Under the pieces are notes generated by a model that was not told the origin of the DNA, searched no databases, and saw nothing but the letters and a program-made list of their open reading frames with translations. 64,000 bases of DNA from VXYL01 sp965243175 (GTDB taxonomy: Bacteria > Pseudomonadota > Gammaproteobacteria > Pseudomonadales > Azotimanducaceae), in assembly GCA_965243175.1 (NCBI GenBank), contig OZ251532.1, positions 2,666,001-2,730,000 of the forward strand. Direction: 5' to 3'. Both the position numbers and the translations under genes were made by a program. Below are positions 55,110-63,737 of the stretch, piece after piece (positions within the stretch are counted from its first letter, which is position 1; each line of letters starts with the position of its first letter).

Positions 55110-56563
55110 TTCTCGGCGTGGTTCTGCTCATGCTCGCCGCTGGCGTTGTGGCGTGGGCTTCGGAACGGGTATCGCCCAACGCGCCGCGCCTGGTGAGTTT
55201 GGCGGCCTTCGTGCTCGGCCTCGGCTGGGCGGCCTTGGAGTGGCAGGGCGGCGTGGACGCGAACGGCCTCTACGCCGCGCAGTTCATCGAGTGGATTCCG
55301 CGCTTCGGCATCAACGTGGTGCTGGAACTCGATGGCCTGAGCCTGCTGATGGTGGCGCTCACCATGTTCCTCGGCATCGTTGCGGTGGTGTCTTCGTGGG
55401 AGGAGATCGACACCGGCCAAGGCTTCTTCCAGTTCAACATTCTGTGGGTGATGGCCGGCGTGGTGGGCGTGTTCACCGCGCTCGACCTGTTCCTGTTCTT
55501 CTTCTTCTGGGAAGTGATGCTGATTCCCATGTACTTCCTGATCGCCATCTGGGGGCACGAGAACAAGGGCTACGCCTCGATGAAGTTCTTCCTGTTCACC
55601 CAGATCAGCGGCCTGCTGATGCTGCTGGCGATTCTGGCGCTGGCCTTCTTCCACTATCGGACGAGCGGCACGATCACGTTCAGCTACAAGGAACTGCTGG
55701 CTGCGGACATCGCCGCCGACGTGCGCCTATGGCTGATGCTCGGCTTCTTCGTCGCCTTCGCCACGAAACTGCCCTCGGTGCCGGTCCACACCTGGCTGCC
55801 GGACGCCCACACCCAGGCGCCTACCGCCGGCAGCGTGGTTCTCGCCGGCATTCTGCTGAAGACGGGCGCCTACGGCCTCATCCGCTTCGCCGTGCCGCTG
55901 TTCCCGGAGGCGTCGCGGGATTTCGCGTGGTGGGGAATGTTGCTCGGCGCCGTGAGCATTCTCTATGGCGGCGCAATGGCGTTCAGCCAATCCGACTTCA
56001 AGCGCCTGGTCGCCTACAGTTCCATCGCGCACATGGGTTTCGTGCTGATCGGCGTCTACGCCTTCAACGAGCAAGGCATGCAAGGGGCGATCATGACGAT
56101 GGTGGCGCACGGCTTCTCCACCGCTGCGCTGTTCATGATGGCGGGCGCGATCCAGCATCGGCTGCACACGCGGGAAATGTCGAACATGGGCGGGCTTTGG
56201 GTGTACGCGCCGCGCATGGGCGTGATGACGCTGTTCTTCGTGGTGGCGTCCGTGGGCATGCCGGGGCTTGGCAACTTCGTTGGCGAACTCCTCGCGCTGC
56301 TCGGCGCGTTCAAGGCCAGCGTTCCACTTGCGGTCGCGGCAACGATCGGCATCGTCGTGGCCGCCGTCTACGGCCTCTATCTGATGCAGCGCTCGTTCCA
56401 AGGCGAACCGAATCCGAAGGTGGAGACGATGCGCGACTTCGGCCTGCGCGAAATGAGCGTGATGGCGCTGATGATGATCGGCCTGGTGTGGGTGGGCGTC
56501 TATCCGCAGCCGCTGCTGGACATGTCCGCCGCCACCATCCACACGTTGGGCGTTCTGCCATGA
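55106..56563 (+). CDS. nuoM: NADH-quinone oxidoreductase subunit M
   Basis: The 485-residue proton-pumping subunit starts with GTG overlapping nuoL. It shows DGLSLLMVALTMFLGIVAVVSS, FFFFWEVMLIPMYFLIAIWG (key Glu), LPSVPVHTWLPDAHTQAPTAGSVVLAG and LVAYSSIAHMGFVLIG. The length is typical. The stop overlaps nuoN by 4 bp. Confidence 0.97.
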   Translation: MILGVVLLMLAAGVVAWASERVSPNAPRLVSLAAFVLGLGWAALEWQGGVDANGLYAAQFIEWIPRFGINVVLELDGLSLLMVALTMFLGIVAVVSSWEEIDTGQGFFQFNILWVMAGVVGVFTALDLFLFFFFWEVMLIPMYFLIAIWGHENKGYASMKFFLFTQISGLLMLLAILALAFFHYRTSGTITFSYKELLAADIAADVRLWLMLGFFVAFATKLPSVPVHTWLPDAHTQAPTAGSVVLAGILLKTGAYGLIRFAVPLFPEASRDFAWWGMLLGAVSILYGGAMAFSQSDFKRLVAYSSIAHMGFVLIGVYAFNEQGMQGAIMTMVAHGFSTAALFMMAGAIQHRLHTREMSNMGGLWVYAPRMGVMTLFFVVASVGMPGLGNFVGELLALLGAFKASVPLAVAATIGIVVAAVYGLYLMQRSFQGEPNPKVETMRDFGLREMSVMALMMIGLVWVGVYPQPLLDMSAATIHTLGVLP

Positions 56564-57996
56564 CCGCGTTGCAAGCCCAGGCGCTGTTGCCGTTCTTCGT
56601 GCTCTCCGGCGGCATCGTCGCGCTGCTGATGCTCGTCGCCTGGCTGCGCTCGGAAGCCGTCGCCTTCGGCGGAACGTTGCTGTTGCTGATCGCCACCACG
56701 CTGACGATTCCCTGGGCAGCGGATGCCGGCGCCCAAACCGTGGACGGCCTGCTGAGGGTGGATGGCTTCGCGCTCTTCTTCTTCGTGCTTTTCGCCTTCG
56801 CCGCACTGTGTACGGCCGTTCTAGCCTTCCGCTACTTAAAGCCCAAAGCCGCCCACCGCCAGGAGTTCTACATCCTCTTGGCAATCGCCGTCCTAGGCGC
56901 TGCAACAACCGCCGCCGCCGCCAACTTCGCCGGCTTCCTGCTCGGCCTGGAAGTGCTCTCCGTCTCCCTCTACGCCATGATCGCCTACCCGGAGGACACA
57001 AGACCCCCTCTGGAAGGTGCCGCCAAGTACCTGATCCTCTCCGGCGCCGCATCGAGCACCATGCTGTTCGGCATGGCCTTGATCTACTTGGTCACCGGCA
57101 CCCTGGCCTTCACCTTCGACGCCGAAGCCCTCGTTCGCAGCGACCGCACGATCCTGGAACTCGGCCAAGCCATGCTCCTCGCCGGCCTCTTCTTCAAACT
57201 CTCCCTAGTCCCCTTCCACATGTGGACCCCGGACGTCTACCAAGGCGCCCCAGCCCCAGTAACCGGCTTCGTCGCCACGGTTTCCAAGGGCGCAGTCTTC
57301 GCCGTGCTCCTGCGCTACGCCCTGGACTCCGGCCTGCTGGCTTCGGAGGTGCTGCGCACGGCCCTGATCGCCGTGGCGGTGCTTTCCATGATCGGCGGCA
57401 ACCTCCTAGCCCTCCTGCAAACCAACCTGAAACGCCTCCTCGCCTACTCCTCAATCGCCCACCTAGGCTACCTGCTCATCGCCCTGATGCTGGCCGGAAT
57501 GCCCGATGGCGACCGCGCACTGGGCGTGGAAACGGGCCTGGTGTACTTGGCCGGCTACTTCCTGATGACCCTGGCCGCCTTCGCCGTGATGACGGCCCTC
57601 TCGGGCGAGCGGGAAGACGCCGAGGAACTCGAAGCCTACGAGGGCCTGCTCTGGCGCCGCCCGGCGCTGGCCGCGGTGCTGATCGCCGCCGCCCTCTCGC
57701 TGGCCGGGATCCCGCTGACGGTGGGCTTCATCGCCAAGTTCTACGTGGTGGGCGCGGGCGTTGAATCGGCCGTCTGGCCGCTGGTTTGGGCGCTGATCGT
57801 CGGCAGCGCGATAAGCGTCTACTACTACTTGCGAATCGTCTTTGCGATGACGAAGCGGGAGGGCGGCGAGGAGGGTGCGCGACCCATCGCTTGGGAGACG
57901 ACGTTGGCCGCGGTGGTGCTGGGCGTTGGCGTTGTTGTCCTTGGGGTATATCCGGCACCGTTGGTTGATTTGCTGCGGGGCGTGAGCGGGCTGTGA
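56560..57996 (+). CDS. nuoN: NADH-quinone oxidoreductase subunit N
   Basis: The 478-residue final antiporter-like subunit shows NFAGFLLGLEVLSVSLYAMIAY (key Glu), FKLSLVPFHMWTPDVYQGAPAPVTGF and LLAYSSIAHLGYLLIAL. It ends the nuo run; about 124 bases separate it from a compositionally different GTPase gene. A short GC-rich inverted repeat after the stop is too weak to call as a terminator. Confidence 0.97.
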   Translation: MTALQAQALLPFFVLSGGIVALLMLVAWLRSEAVAFGGTLLLLIATTLTIPWAADAGAQTVDGLLRVDGFALFFFVLFAFAALCTAVLAFRYLKPKAAHRQEFYILLAIAVLGAATTAAAANFAGFLLGLEVLSVSLYAMIAYPEDTRPPLEGAAKYLILSGAASSTMLFGMALIYLVTGTLAFTFDAEALVRSDRTILELGQAMLLAGLFFKLSLVPFHMWTPDVYQGAPAPVTGFVATVSKGAVFAVLLRYALDSGLLASEVLRTALIAVAVLSMIGGNLLALLQTNLKRLLAYSSIAHLGYLLIALMLAGMPDGDRALGVETGLVYLAGYFLMTLAAFAVMTALSGEREDAEELEAYEGLLWRRPALAAVLIAAALSLAGIPLTVGFIAKFYVVGAGVESAVWPLVWALIVGSAISVYYYLRIVFAMTKREGGEEGARPIAWETTLAAVVLGVGVVVLGVYPAPLVDLLRGVSGL

Positions 57997-58120
57997 GGAG
58001 CAGGGCCAGACCCGCCGTGGGTCCTTCTCAAGGCGCTGAGGTCGCCGCACAGCCACTTGACAGGAAGCTGGCCTGTCGCGTAGTTTCGGCTCCGGAAACA
58101 ACGAGGTAAGGAGGGGAATC

Positions 58121-60130
58121 GTGGCCTCCGATACGGCCGACTTCATTGCGATCAGGGAAGAGGTTATTCCCCTTCCCCCCTCCGATCCCGAAGGCTACCG
58201 GCATGTTTTGCTCTTGGGCACGACCGGTGCAGGGAAAACGACGCTAGTGCGGCAGCTCATCGGTACTAATCCGAAGACGGAACGCTTCCCGTCCACCTCG
58301 ACGGCAAAGACCACTATTCACGACACGGAAATCGTCCTTGACGAAGGCCCGTGGCGTGCAGTGGTAACTTTCGCGCCCAGTCAAGAGGTCCGAGGCGCGC
58401 TGAGCGAGTGCATTTCCGCTGCCACTCTAGAGGCATCCAAAGGAGCCGATGACGCCGCAGTTTTGCGTCGCCTACTGACCCACGTCGACCAACGATTCCG
58501 CTTCAACTATGTCCTCGGGAACGGCCCCGACTTGGACACCGGTGGCTTTGACTTTGGAGGTGAGGAAGATGAGATCCGAGGCCCTGTAGATGACACTCCC
58601 TCCACTAAGGCCCTGCGCCCGCTCGACATCTCACATACGAACGAAGTCCTCGCTGACGTCACTGAGCGCCTCCGCATACTCGCAGTTCGTCTACGCGACC
58701 AAATCACGCGGGATCTCGAACCGGAAGAAAGCGACGATGAACATGTGATCGCGGAAATCGTCGATGATGAAATGGACAGGGCCCTGCGCGAGACTGAAGA
58801 TTTCAGAGAGATTGTCAATGATCTCATGACAGAGATCGAAGCACGGTTCGACTCGATCCCAAGCGAGGAGCTCCGGAGAACTGACGCAGGATGGCCGGTC
58901 TCGTGGATCGGCGAGTGGCTCGGCGCAACAGGGAGGCAGCAGTTCTTGGAGGAGGTCTCTCGGTTCTCCAGCAATCAGGCATCGCTGTTCGGTTGTCTCC
59001 TCACGCCACTCGTCAACGGCATCCGCGTCGCTGGCCGATTTCTCCCATCGTGGATGGCCAGCTCTCCCAACCCTCCGAAACTCGTGCTCTTTGACGGCGA
59101 AGGTCTAGGACACACGCCGACGACCTCCTCCTCGGTTTCCACACGCGTAAGCGGCCACATTCGGGCTTCGGACGCTGTTGTGCTCGTGGATAACGCATCG
59201 CAGCCAATGCTGGCTGCTCCTATGGCGGTCATGCGCGAGCTCGTTACGACAGGCAATGTGAGCAAGCTAATTTTGGCTTTCACTCACTTCGACAACGTTG
59301 AGGGCCCCAACCTTCCTAATCTCAAAGCAAGAGCTAACCATGTTCTGGCGTCAGCCGATAACGTCCTTGCGTCTCTAAGTGGGGATTTTGGGCCTTCTTC
59401 GGAGCAGGCTCTCCGCCGACGCATCAAGAAGGCGTGCTTCTTCCTTGCTGGATTGAATGAGCCACTCTCGGGCAAAACTGCTGAAGGGCGGATAGCAATC
59501 CCGCAGCTCAGGGGTCTCATGCGTGCCGTTGATTTAGTCATGGAGCGACCGGAGCCTGTGGATGCGCTGCCTGTCTACGATCAACTTAACCTGATGCGTG
59601 CGACTCAAGCCGCGTCCGAGGTATTCCATAGGGATTGGCGAGTTCGACTAGGACTAGCCGGAGGAGATAAGGAGCATTGGACGCGCATTAAGGCCCTGAA
59701 CAGGCGGTTTGCAGAAGGTTGGAGCGACGAATACGATAACCTCCGGCCCGTGGCGGATTTAGCTAGGGAACTGAGAGAGAAAATACACCGATTTTTGCAG
59801 AATCCGTTGCGGTGGGAGGGGAAACCGTCGGAAGAGGAAGCTCAAGTCAAATGGGACGAGCTCGCAGGCAACATTAGCGAAAGGATCCTCAAACTCGCCA
59901 CACGAAGAATCCAGACAGAGCCGTACGGGAAGTGGACGGATGCCTATCTGGAGCGGGGAAGTGGGTCGACTTTTAGACGTGCTAAAGCCATTGGAGACGA
60001 GATCTTTTCCGAGGGAGCTCCCATATCGACTACCTCAGTGTCGCCGGATGCAAGGGAGTTTCTGCAAGATGTAACGGACGAAGTAGAGAGTGCCTTTCGT
60101 GAGATCGGGGCGAAGTTTGCTACGGACTGA
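58121..60130 (+). CDS. Large P-loop GTPase-like protein, unknown family
   Basis: The 669-residue protein has G1 GTTGAGKT (residues 33-40), a Thr-rich STSTAKTT segment that may be switch I, a G3-like LFDGEGLGHT near residue 325 and a G4-like AFTHFDNVEG near residue 387. The spacing between G1 and G3 (~290 residues) is unusually long and acidic, so an insertion domain sits inside the G domain. AIG1/dynamin-like TRAFAC membership is plausible but not proven. GTG start with AAGGAGGGG five bases upstream. Codon use is visibly less GC-rich than the nuo genes, suggesting transfer. Confidence 0.7.
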   Translation: MASDTADFIAIREEVIPLPPSDPEGYRHVLLLGTTGAGKTTLVRQLIGTNPKTERFPSTSTAKTTIHDTEIVLDEGPWRAVVTFAPSQEVRGALSECISAATLEASKGADDAAVLRRLLTHVDQRFRFNYVLGNGPDLDTGGFDFGGEEDEIRGPVDDTPSTKALRPLDISHTNEVLADVTERLRILAVRLRDQITRDLEPEESDDEHVIAEIVDDEMDRALRETEDFREIVNDLMTEIEARFDSIPSEELRRTDAGWPVSWIGEWLGATGRQQFLEEVSRFSSNQASLFGCLLTPLVNGIRVAGRFLPSWMASSPNPPKLVLFDGEGLGHTPTTSSSVSTRVSGHIRASDAVVLVDNASQPMLAAPMAVMRELVTTGNVSKLILAFTHFDNVEGPNLPNLKARANHVLASADNVLASLSGDFGPSSEQALRRRIKKACFFLAGLNEPLSGKTAEGRIAIPQLRGLMRAVDLVMERPEPVDALPVYDQLNLMRATQAASEVFHRDWRVRLGLAGGDKEHWTRIKALNRRFAEGWSDEYDNLRPVADLARELREKIHRFLQNPLRWEGKPSEEEAQVKWDELAGNISERILKLATRRIQTEPYGKWTDAYLERGSGSTFRRAKAIGDEIFSEGAPISTTSVSPDAREFLQDVTDEVESAFREIGAKFATD

Positions 60131-60226
60131 TCGCACGGTATTTCGCAGGCGTCAGTGCGTGACGGCAGACCCGCGCACCGCTCTGCTGCGAGCGTGAAGG
60201 CAAAGCTAGGACAAGGAGACGGAAAA

Positions 60227-61129
60227 ATGGTGAAATGTATTGCGGTCATTAGGCTAGCGATCCTCGCAATGACATTGCCTGCGGCCGCTTGGGACAGTTG
60301 GATCTCACATGTATCTGACACGCGAGCCTTGGTGATTTCGCCAATCGCTTTCGGCGATCCTTTTGGTGAGAGCACAGTTGGTGTGAGCTGTGGTGCAGAC
60401 TACGGTGTCCTGCGCGTCTATATTTCGTACAAGAACTGGTCTAAGTCCCTGATGCGAGACCCGACAAAGCATACGCAGATCACCGTAGAGTGGACGAAAG
60501 AGGGTGTAGCCTCGCTAGCTGTCGCTGATGCTTCTTGGCTCGCGGATGATGGGCTCTTCTCCCTGGAGGGGGATGTAATGGCCTTCGTTCGACAACTGGT
60601 AAGGTCAACTTCGTTCAGTATCACGTTCGATACAACCAGACACGGGCCCGTGACCATCGAATATAGCCTAGACGGCGCGGAGGAGGCAATTGGTAGGATA
60701 TTGAGGAACTGCACGTGGGAAGTAGCGGACATAGAGCAATACCTAGTAGCCGCGTCACCCTCTACTTTCGTTGAGTCTATCGGCAACAGCCGTATCATCT
60801 TGAGTTGCCTAGGAGGCCTTGGCGTCGTACATGCCACCATTCGATTTAGTCGCGATCCTAGCGCCAAGAGCACGGTCAAGGCAAAGTGGGATGGGACATG
60901 GCCAGAGCGGCTAGCGGTCGCTCAACGTCCAAGTCCAGACAAGACCTTTATTTGGGCCATTTGGGATCCTCGACCGGAGGACTTCGCAGAGAGGTTGGCG
61001 AGCGCGACCTCATTTGCGATTAGATTCGACACCTCCCAGTATGGCCAAGTGACGATAAACTACAACCTGTACGGCTCGAAGGAAGCGATTTACACCTGTA
61101 GAGAGCACACCTCACCTTCGGTAGATTAG
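60227..61129 (+). CDS. Secreted protein with two TagO/VasI-like repeats
   Basis: The 300-residue protein has an N-terminal signal sequence (VKCIAVIRLAILAMTLPAAAW, cleavage near residue 21). Two homologous domains follow, ~45-158 and ~180-297: compare FVRQLVRSTSFSITFDT plus GPVTIEYSLDGAEEAI with FAERLASATSFAIRFDT plus GQVTINYNLYGSKEAI. The pattern resembles VasI/TagO proteins linked to type VI secretion, but no T6SS gene is near. ATG with AAGGAG eight bases upstream. It follows the GTPase gene by 96 bases and shares its lower GC content. Confidence 0.65.
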   Translation: MVKCIAVIRLAILAMTLPAAAWDSWISHVSDTRALVISPIAFGDPFGESTVGVSCGADYGVLRVYISYKNWSKSLMRDPTKHTQITVEWTKEGVASLAVADASWLADDGLFSLEGDVMAFVRQLVRSTSFSITFDTTRHGPVTIEYSLDGAEEAIGRILRNCTWEVADIEQYLVAASPSTFVESIGNSRIILSCLGGLGVVHATIRFSRDPSAKSTVKAKWDGTWPERLAVAQRPSPDKTFIWAIWDPRPEDFAERLASATSFAIRFDTSQYGQVTINYNLYGSKEAIYTCREHTSPSVD

Positions 61130-61147
61130 ATTGGGTTGCAGCCTGTA

Positions 61148-61456
61148 CTACACCGTTGCGGGGTCGCGCTGGCCGATGTCGGACTTGGCGATGAAGTGGG
61201 TGCAGGGGTAGCCGGGGCTGTCCTCGGCGTCCCACCATACCTTGGAGAAGATCTCCGTGCGCACCTTCAACATCTCCGATACCTTGTCCGGGGCGATCAA
61301 CTGCTCGACCTCGCCATCGTAGATGATCTTCACGTCCACTACGGGATCGTCGTAGTGGTCGAAGCCGGGCTTGACGTTGATGCTCACGATGTCGATGTCG
61401 CCGAAGTGCGCCTTGAAAGCCGCCTCCGCAATCTCGCGGACCTGCTGAATGTCCAT
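61148..61456 (-). CDS. Paralogue 1 of an unrecognised ~100-residue family
   Basis: The 102-residue protein begins MDIQQVREIAEAAFKAHFGD and ends KSDIGQRDPATV. It is about half identical to two paralogues at 62.4 and 63.4 kb, the most divergent of the three. A strong AGGAGG lies 4-5 bases before its ATG. Predicted small alpha/beta fold; no known motif. It is divergent from the hicB gene across ~220 bases. Confidence 0.7.
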   Translation of the reverse strand: MDIQQVREIAEAAFKAHFGDIDIVSINVKPGFDHYDDPVVDVKIIYDGEVEQLIAPDKVSEMLKVRTEIFSKVWWDAEDSPGYPCTHFIAKSDIGQRDPATV

Positions 61457-61677
61457 GTGGACCTCCTACGATGGAACTGGGTGGCTCAGCGCTTCGCGAC
61501 CCGGCTGCGTTGCAGGACAGGCACCAGAGCCCGAAGGGCATCGTTGACGGCCGCACCGTCAGGGAACACGGCACCGCGGAGCGCTGGGCCGCTCCCTCGG
61601 CACTCTGGCTGCTTCCGGCATGCTGCGGTACGGCGACCGATGATATAGGCTTGCTTCGTGGCTGCGGAGATTGTCGA

Positions 61678-61974
61678 GTGACCGCCAGAGTGCAAGTCGA
61701 GTTTACCGTTCCGGCCGAAGTGCGCCAGGAGGGTGCGTATTTCGTCGCTGGTTGCCAGCCTTTGGATGTCTTCAGCCAAGGCGAAACCGAGGAGTCCGCC
61801 CTCGTCAACCTCGCGGAGGCGTTGCAGCTGTTCATCGAGTCCTGCTACGAGCGGGGCACGCTGGAACAGGTGCTCAAGGATTGCGGCTTCAGGCCAGAGG
61901 GCAACAGCGCCAGCTTCAAGGAGAGCGGGCGCATGGTACGCGTACCGCTCCCGTTGGTTGCGCAAGCCGAGTGA
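61678..61974 (+). CDS. hicB: HicB-like antitoxin
   Basis: The 98-residue protein reads VQVEFTVPAEVRQEGAYFVAGC, FSQGETEESALVNLAEALQLFI and FRPEGNS, the partial RNase-H fold of HicB antitoxins. The start is GTG 61678 with GGAG about 8 bases upstream, rather than the longer frame from 61471. Its stop overlaps the hicA GTG (GTGA). Order here is hicB then hicA, the reverse of the commonest arrangement. Its toxin partner is frameshifted. Confidence 0.8.
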   Translation: MTARVQVEFTVPAEVRQEGAYFVAGCQPLDVFSQGETEESALVNLAEALQLFIESCYERGTLEQVLKDCGFRPEGNSASFKESGRMVRVPLPLVAQAE

Positions 61975-62200
61975 GCAGAATTACGCCGACGGACTGGCGT
62001 ACGCTGGTGAGAGTCTTTGAGGCAGCGGGTTCAGTACGGATCGCATCGCGGGTTCCCACGTGATCATGTCGAAGCCTGGCGTCGCACGCCCCGTCGTCAT
62101 ACCGAAGTACGCCGAAGTGGGCCGCGACATCATCCAGAGCAACATGCGCACCGCGGGCATGTCCAGAGACCGGTACTTCCAACTGCTCAAGGGGGCGTAG
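61971..62200 (+). pseudogene. hicA: hicA toxin gene with single-base frameshift
   Basis: Frame 1 from the GTG reads ITPTDWRTLVRVFEAAGS and then runs to a TGA near 62063. A second frame resumes GSHVIMSKPGVARPVVIPKY and ends SRDRYFQLLKGA at 62200. Together they make one HicA: dsRBD-like fold with the catalytic His in GSHV. Restoring one T at about 62030 (GGTTCAG to GGTTTCAG) would give AGFSTDRIAGSHV and a 76-residue protein. Toxin is thus probably inactive unless this is a sequencing error. Confidence 0.78.
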
Positions 62201-62281
62201 CGGCGGGGCTGTTCGCGGAAGGGCGAACGAGCGCGAACTCGACAGTGCCGCAACAACGTGCGTATGAGGACCACCGGGCCG

Positions 62282-62699
62282 TGCCGCGTGGCGAAGACCC
62301 GCCGCCGGCAAGCTCTTGGCGGCGCTACCTCGCCGCGACTGGCCGAGGTGGAGACCCAGACGCTGCAGGCCGCCAGGTCGCCGAGCTGCCACGGTGTCAG
62401 ACGGTCGCCGGATCGCGTTGGCCGAGGCCGGACTTGGCGATGAAGTTGACGCAGGGGTAGCCGAGTTCGTCCTTCCCCTCCCGCCACGTCTTGTCGATGA
62501 GTTCCGTCCGGATGAGCGCGCGGCCGTAGCCGGTCACCTGCCCGGATTCGTCGTCGTAGACGATGCTCACGTCCACGATGGGGGAGTCGTCCTCGAAGCC
62601 CACCCCTTGCCGGATGTTGATTCTGACGATGTCGATGTTCCCGAACTGGCGTTTGAAGGCCGTGCGGGCGATCTCGCGTAGCTCTTGTTCGTTCAATCT
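62282..62699. repeat. Duplicated ~418-bp segment, left copy
   Basis: This segment and 63311-63728 align end to end without large gaps and at about nine matches in ten by eye. It covers the 3' flank (from GCGTGGCGAAGACCCGCCGC) and the whole body of the ~100-residue family gene. Homology stops at the family gene's start codon, where this copy has one extra base (minus strand ATTG for ATG). Confidence 0.85.
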
Positions 62700-62951
62700 C
62701 GAGCCCTTGGCTGCGCACTCGCAGGGGCCCTCACCGCCTTGCTGCTGCCCTGCTGTCCGTTCGGGCAGCGCCCGGCCCTCGGCGCGAAGGGCCTCCAGCC
62801 ACTCGTCCACGATTCCGCACAGCTCGCGGTACACCGCCACTTCGTCGTCACCGTGACAGCAGGGGCCGATGACCCCAGGGCAAGAACCGACGAAACAGCC
62901 GTCCTCGTCCGACCACTCGACACGCTTGACGTACCTTGCGCTGTCCTTCAT
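62397..62951 (-). CDS. HicB-like domain fused in frame to paralogue 2 of the ~100-residue family
   Basis: The 184-residue frame starts MKDSARYVKRVEWSDEDGCF, with VGSCPGVIGPCCHGDDEVAVY and LCGIVDEWLEALRAEGRALP: the start of a HicB-like antitoxin lacking its C-terminal DNA-binding part. From residue ~86 it continues LNEQELREIARTAFKRQFGN to GQRDPATV, paralogue 2. Compared with paralogue 3, the original ATG has become ATTG by one inserted base and the AGGAGG is lost, which puts the two parts in frame. Whether the fusion is made or only the HicB part matters is unknown. Confidence 0.68.
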   Translation of the reverse strand: MKDSARYVKRVEWSDEDGCFVGSCPGVIGPCCHGDDEVAVYRELCGIVDEWLEALRAEGRALPERTAGQQQGGEGPCECAAKGSRLNEQELREIARTAFKRQFGNIDIVRINIRQGVGFEDDSPIVDVSIVYDDESGQVTGYGRALIRTELIDKTWREGKDELGYPCVNFIAKSGLGQRDPATV

Positions 62952-63310
62952 GCCGCGACTCCTCGATCTTCCGCCGAACCACGCACGGCGTACTGCTTCA
63001 AAGTAGCGCGAGTGTACGCAGGTCAGGCACCAGTTTCGGCTACTCGGCACCATGCAACGGGCTGCAAGGGCTATTCAGCTTGAGCAAGGTGGCCGTATGT
63101 CGAACTTGGACGTTCCGACGTTCCGAGGCGCAGCTTGACCAGTGCTACGATAGAGCGCGAGTTCGAGAGAACGGCTGCGCCTATTCGCCACCGGAAGCGC
63201 CAGGAAGGTGCGAGGGAACGTCACGTGGGCTATCCGAAGGACGGTCGCAAGGGCTATGCGGCCATGTGCTACATCAACACCATCCCGCATGGGCAAGTGG
63301 ATCACCGTGC
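62952..63310. other. Gene-poor interval
   Basis: No convincing gene on either strand. Frames here (for example 63135-63491 plus) lack family motifs, and their 3' parts run antisense through the duplicated segment. It may hold degraded sequence from the rearrangement that produced the duplicated paralogues. Confidence 0.5.
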
Positions 63311-63728
63311 GGTACCGCGTGGCGAAGACCCGCCGCCGGCAAGCTCTTGGCAACGCCACCTCGCCGCGACCGGCCAAGGCCGAGACCCAGACGCTGCAGG
63401 CCGCCGGGTCGCCGAGCTGCCACGGCGTCAGACGGTGGCTGGATCGCGTTGGCCGAGGCCGGACTTGGCGATGAAGTTGACGCAAGGGTAGCCGAGTTCG
63501 TCCTTGCCCTCCCGCCACGTCTTGTCGACGAGTTCAGTCCGGGTGAGCACACAACCGTGGCCGGTCACCTTTCCGGATTCGTCGTCGTAGACGATGCTCA
63601 CGTCCACGATGGGGGAGTCGTCCTCGAAGCCGACCCCCTGCCGGATGTTGATCCTGACGACGTCGATGTCGCCAAACTGGCGCTTGAAGGCCGCTTGGGC
63701 GATCTCGCGCAACTCTTGTTCGTTCATC
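63311..63728. repeat. Duplicated ~418-bp segment, right copy
   Basis: Counterpart of 62282-62699 in direct orientation, about 1.03 kb away. Includes the 3' flank and all of paralogue 3, whose ATG and AGGAGG are intact, so this copy probably represents the original arrangement. Confidence 0.85.
63428..63727 (-). CDS. Paralogue 3 of the ~100-residue family
   Basis: The 99-residue protein begins MNEQELREIAQAAFKRQFGD, continues IVDVSIVYDDESGKVTG and ends GLGQRDPATV, about 90% identical to the fused paralogue. The ATG at 63727 has AGGAGG six bases upstream, overruling the longer frame to 63835. It starts 10 bases after the stop of a HEPN-like gene, so the two form an operon. The function is unknown; a partner or immunity role to the HEPN-like protein is a guess. 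Confidence 0.72.
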   Translation of the reverse strand: MNEQELREIAQAAFKRQFGDIDVVRINIRQGVGFEDDSPIVDVSIVYDDESGKVTGHGCVLTRTELVDKTWREGKDELGYPCVNFIAKSGLGQRDPATV

Positions 63729-63737
63729 TCGGACCTC

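Noticed and set aside
61471..61677. Longer HicB start from 61471
   Set aside because: The added 69 residues lack homology; the GTG at 61678 has a ribosome site and starts at the family N-terminus.
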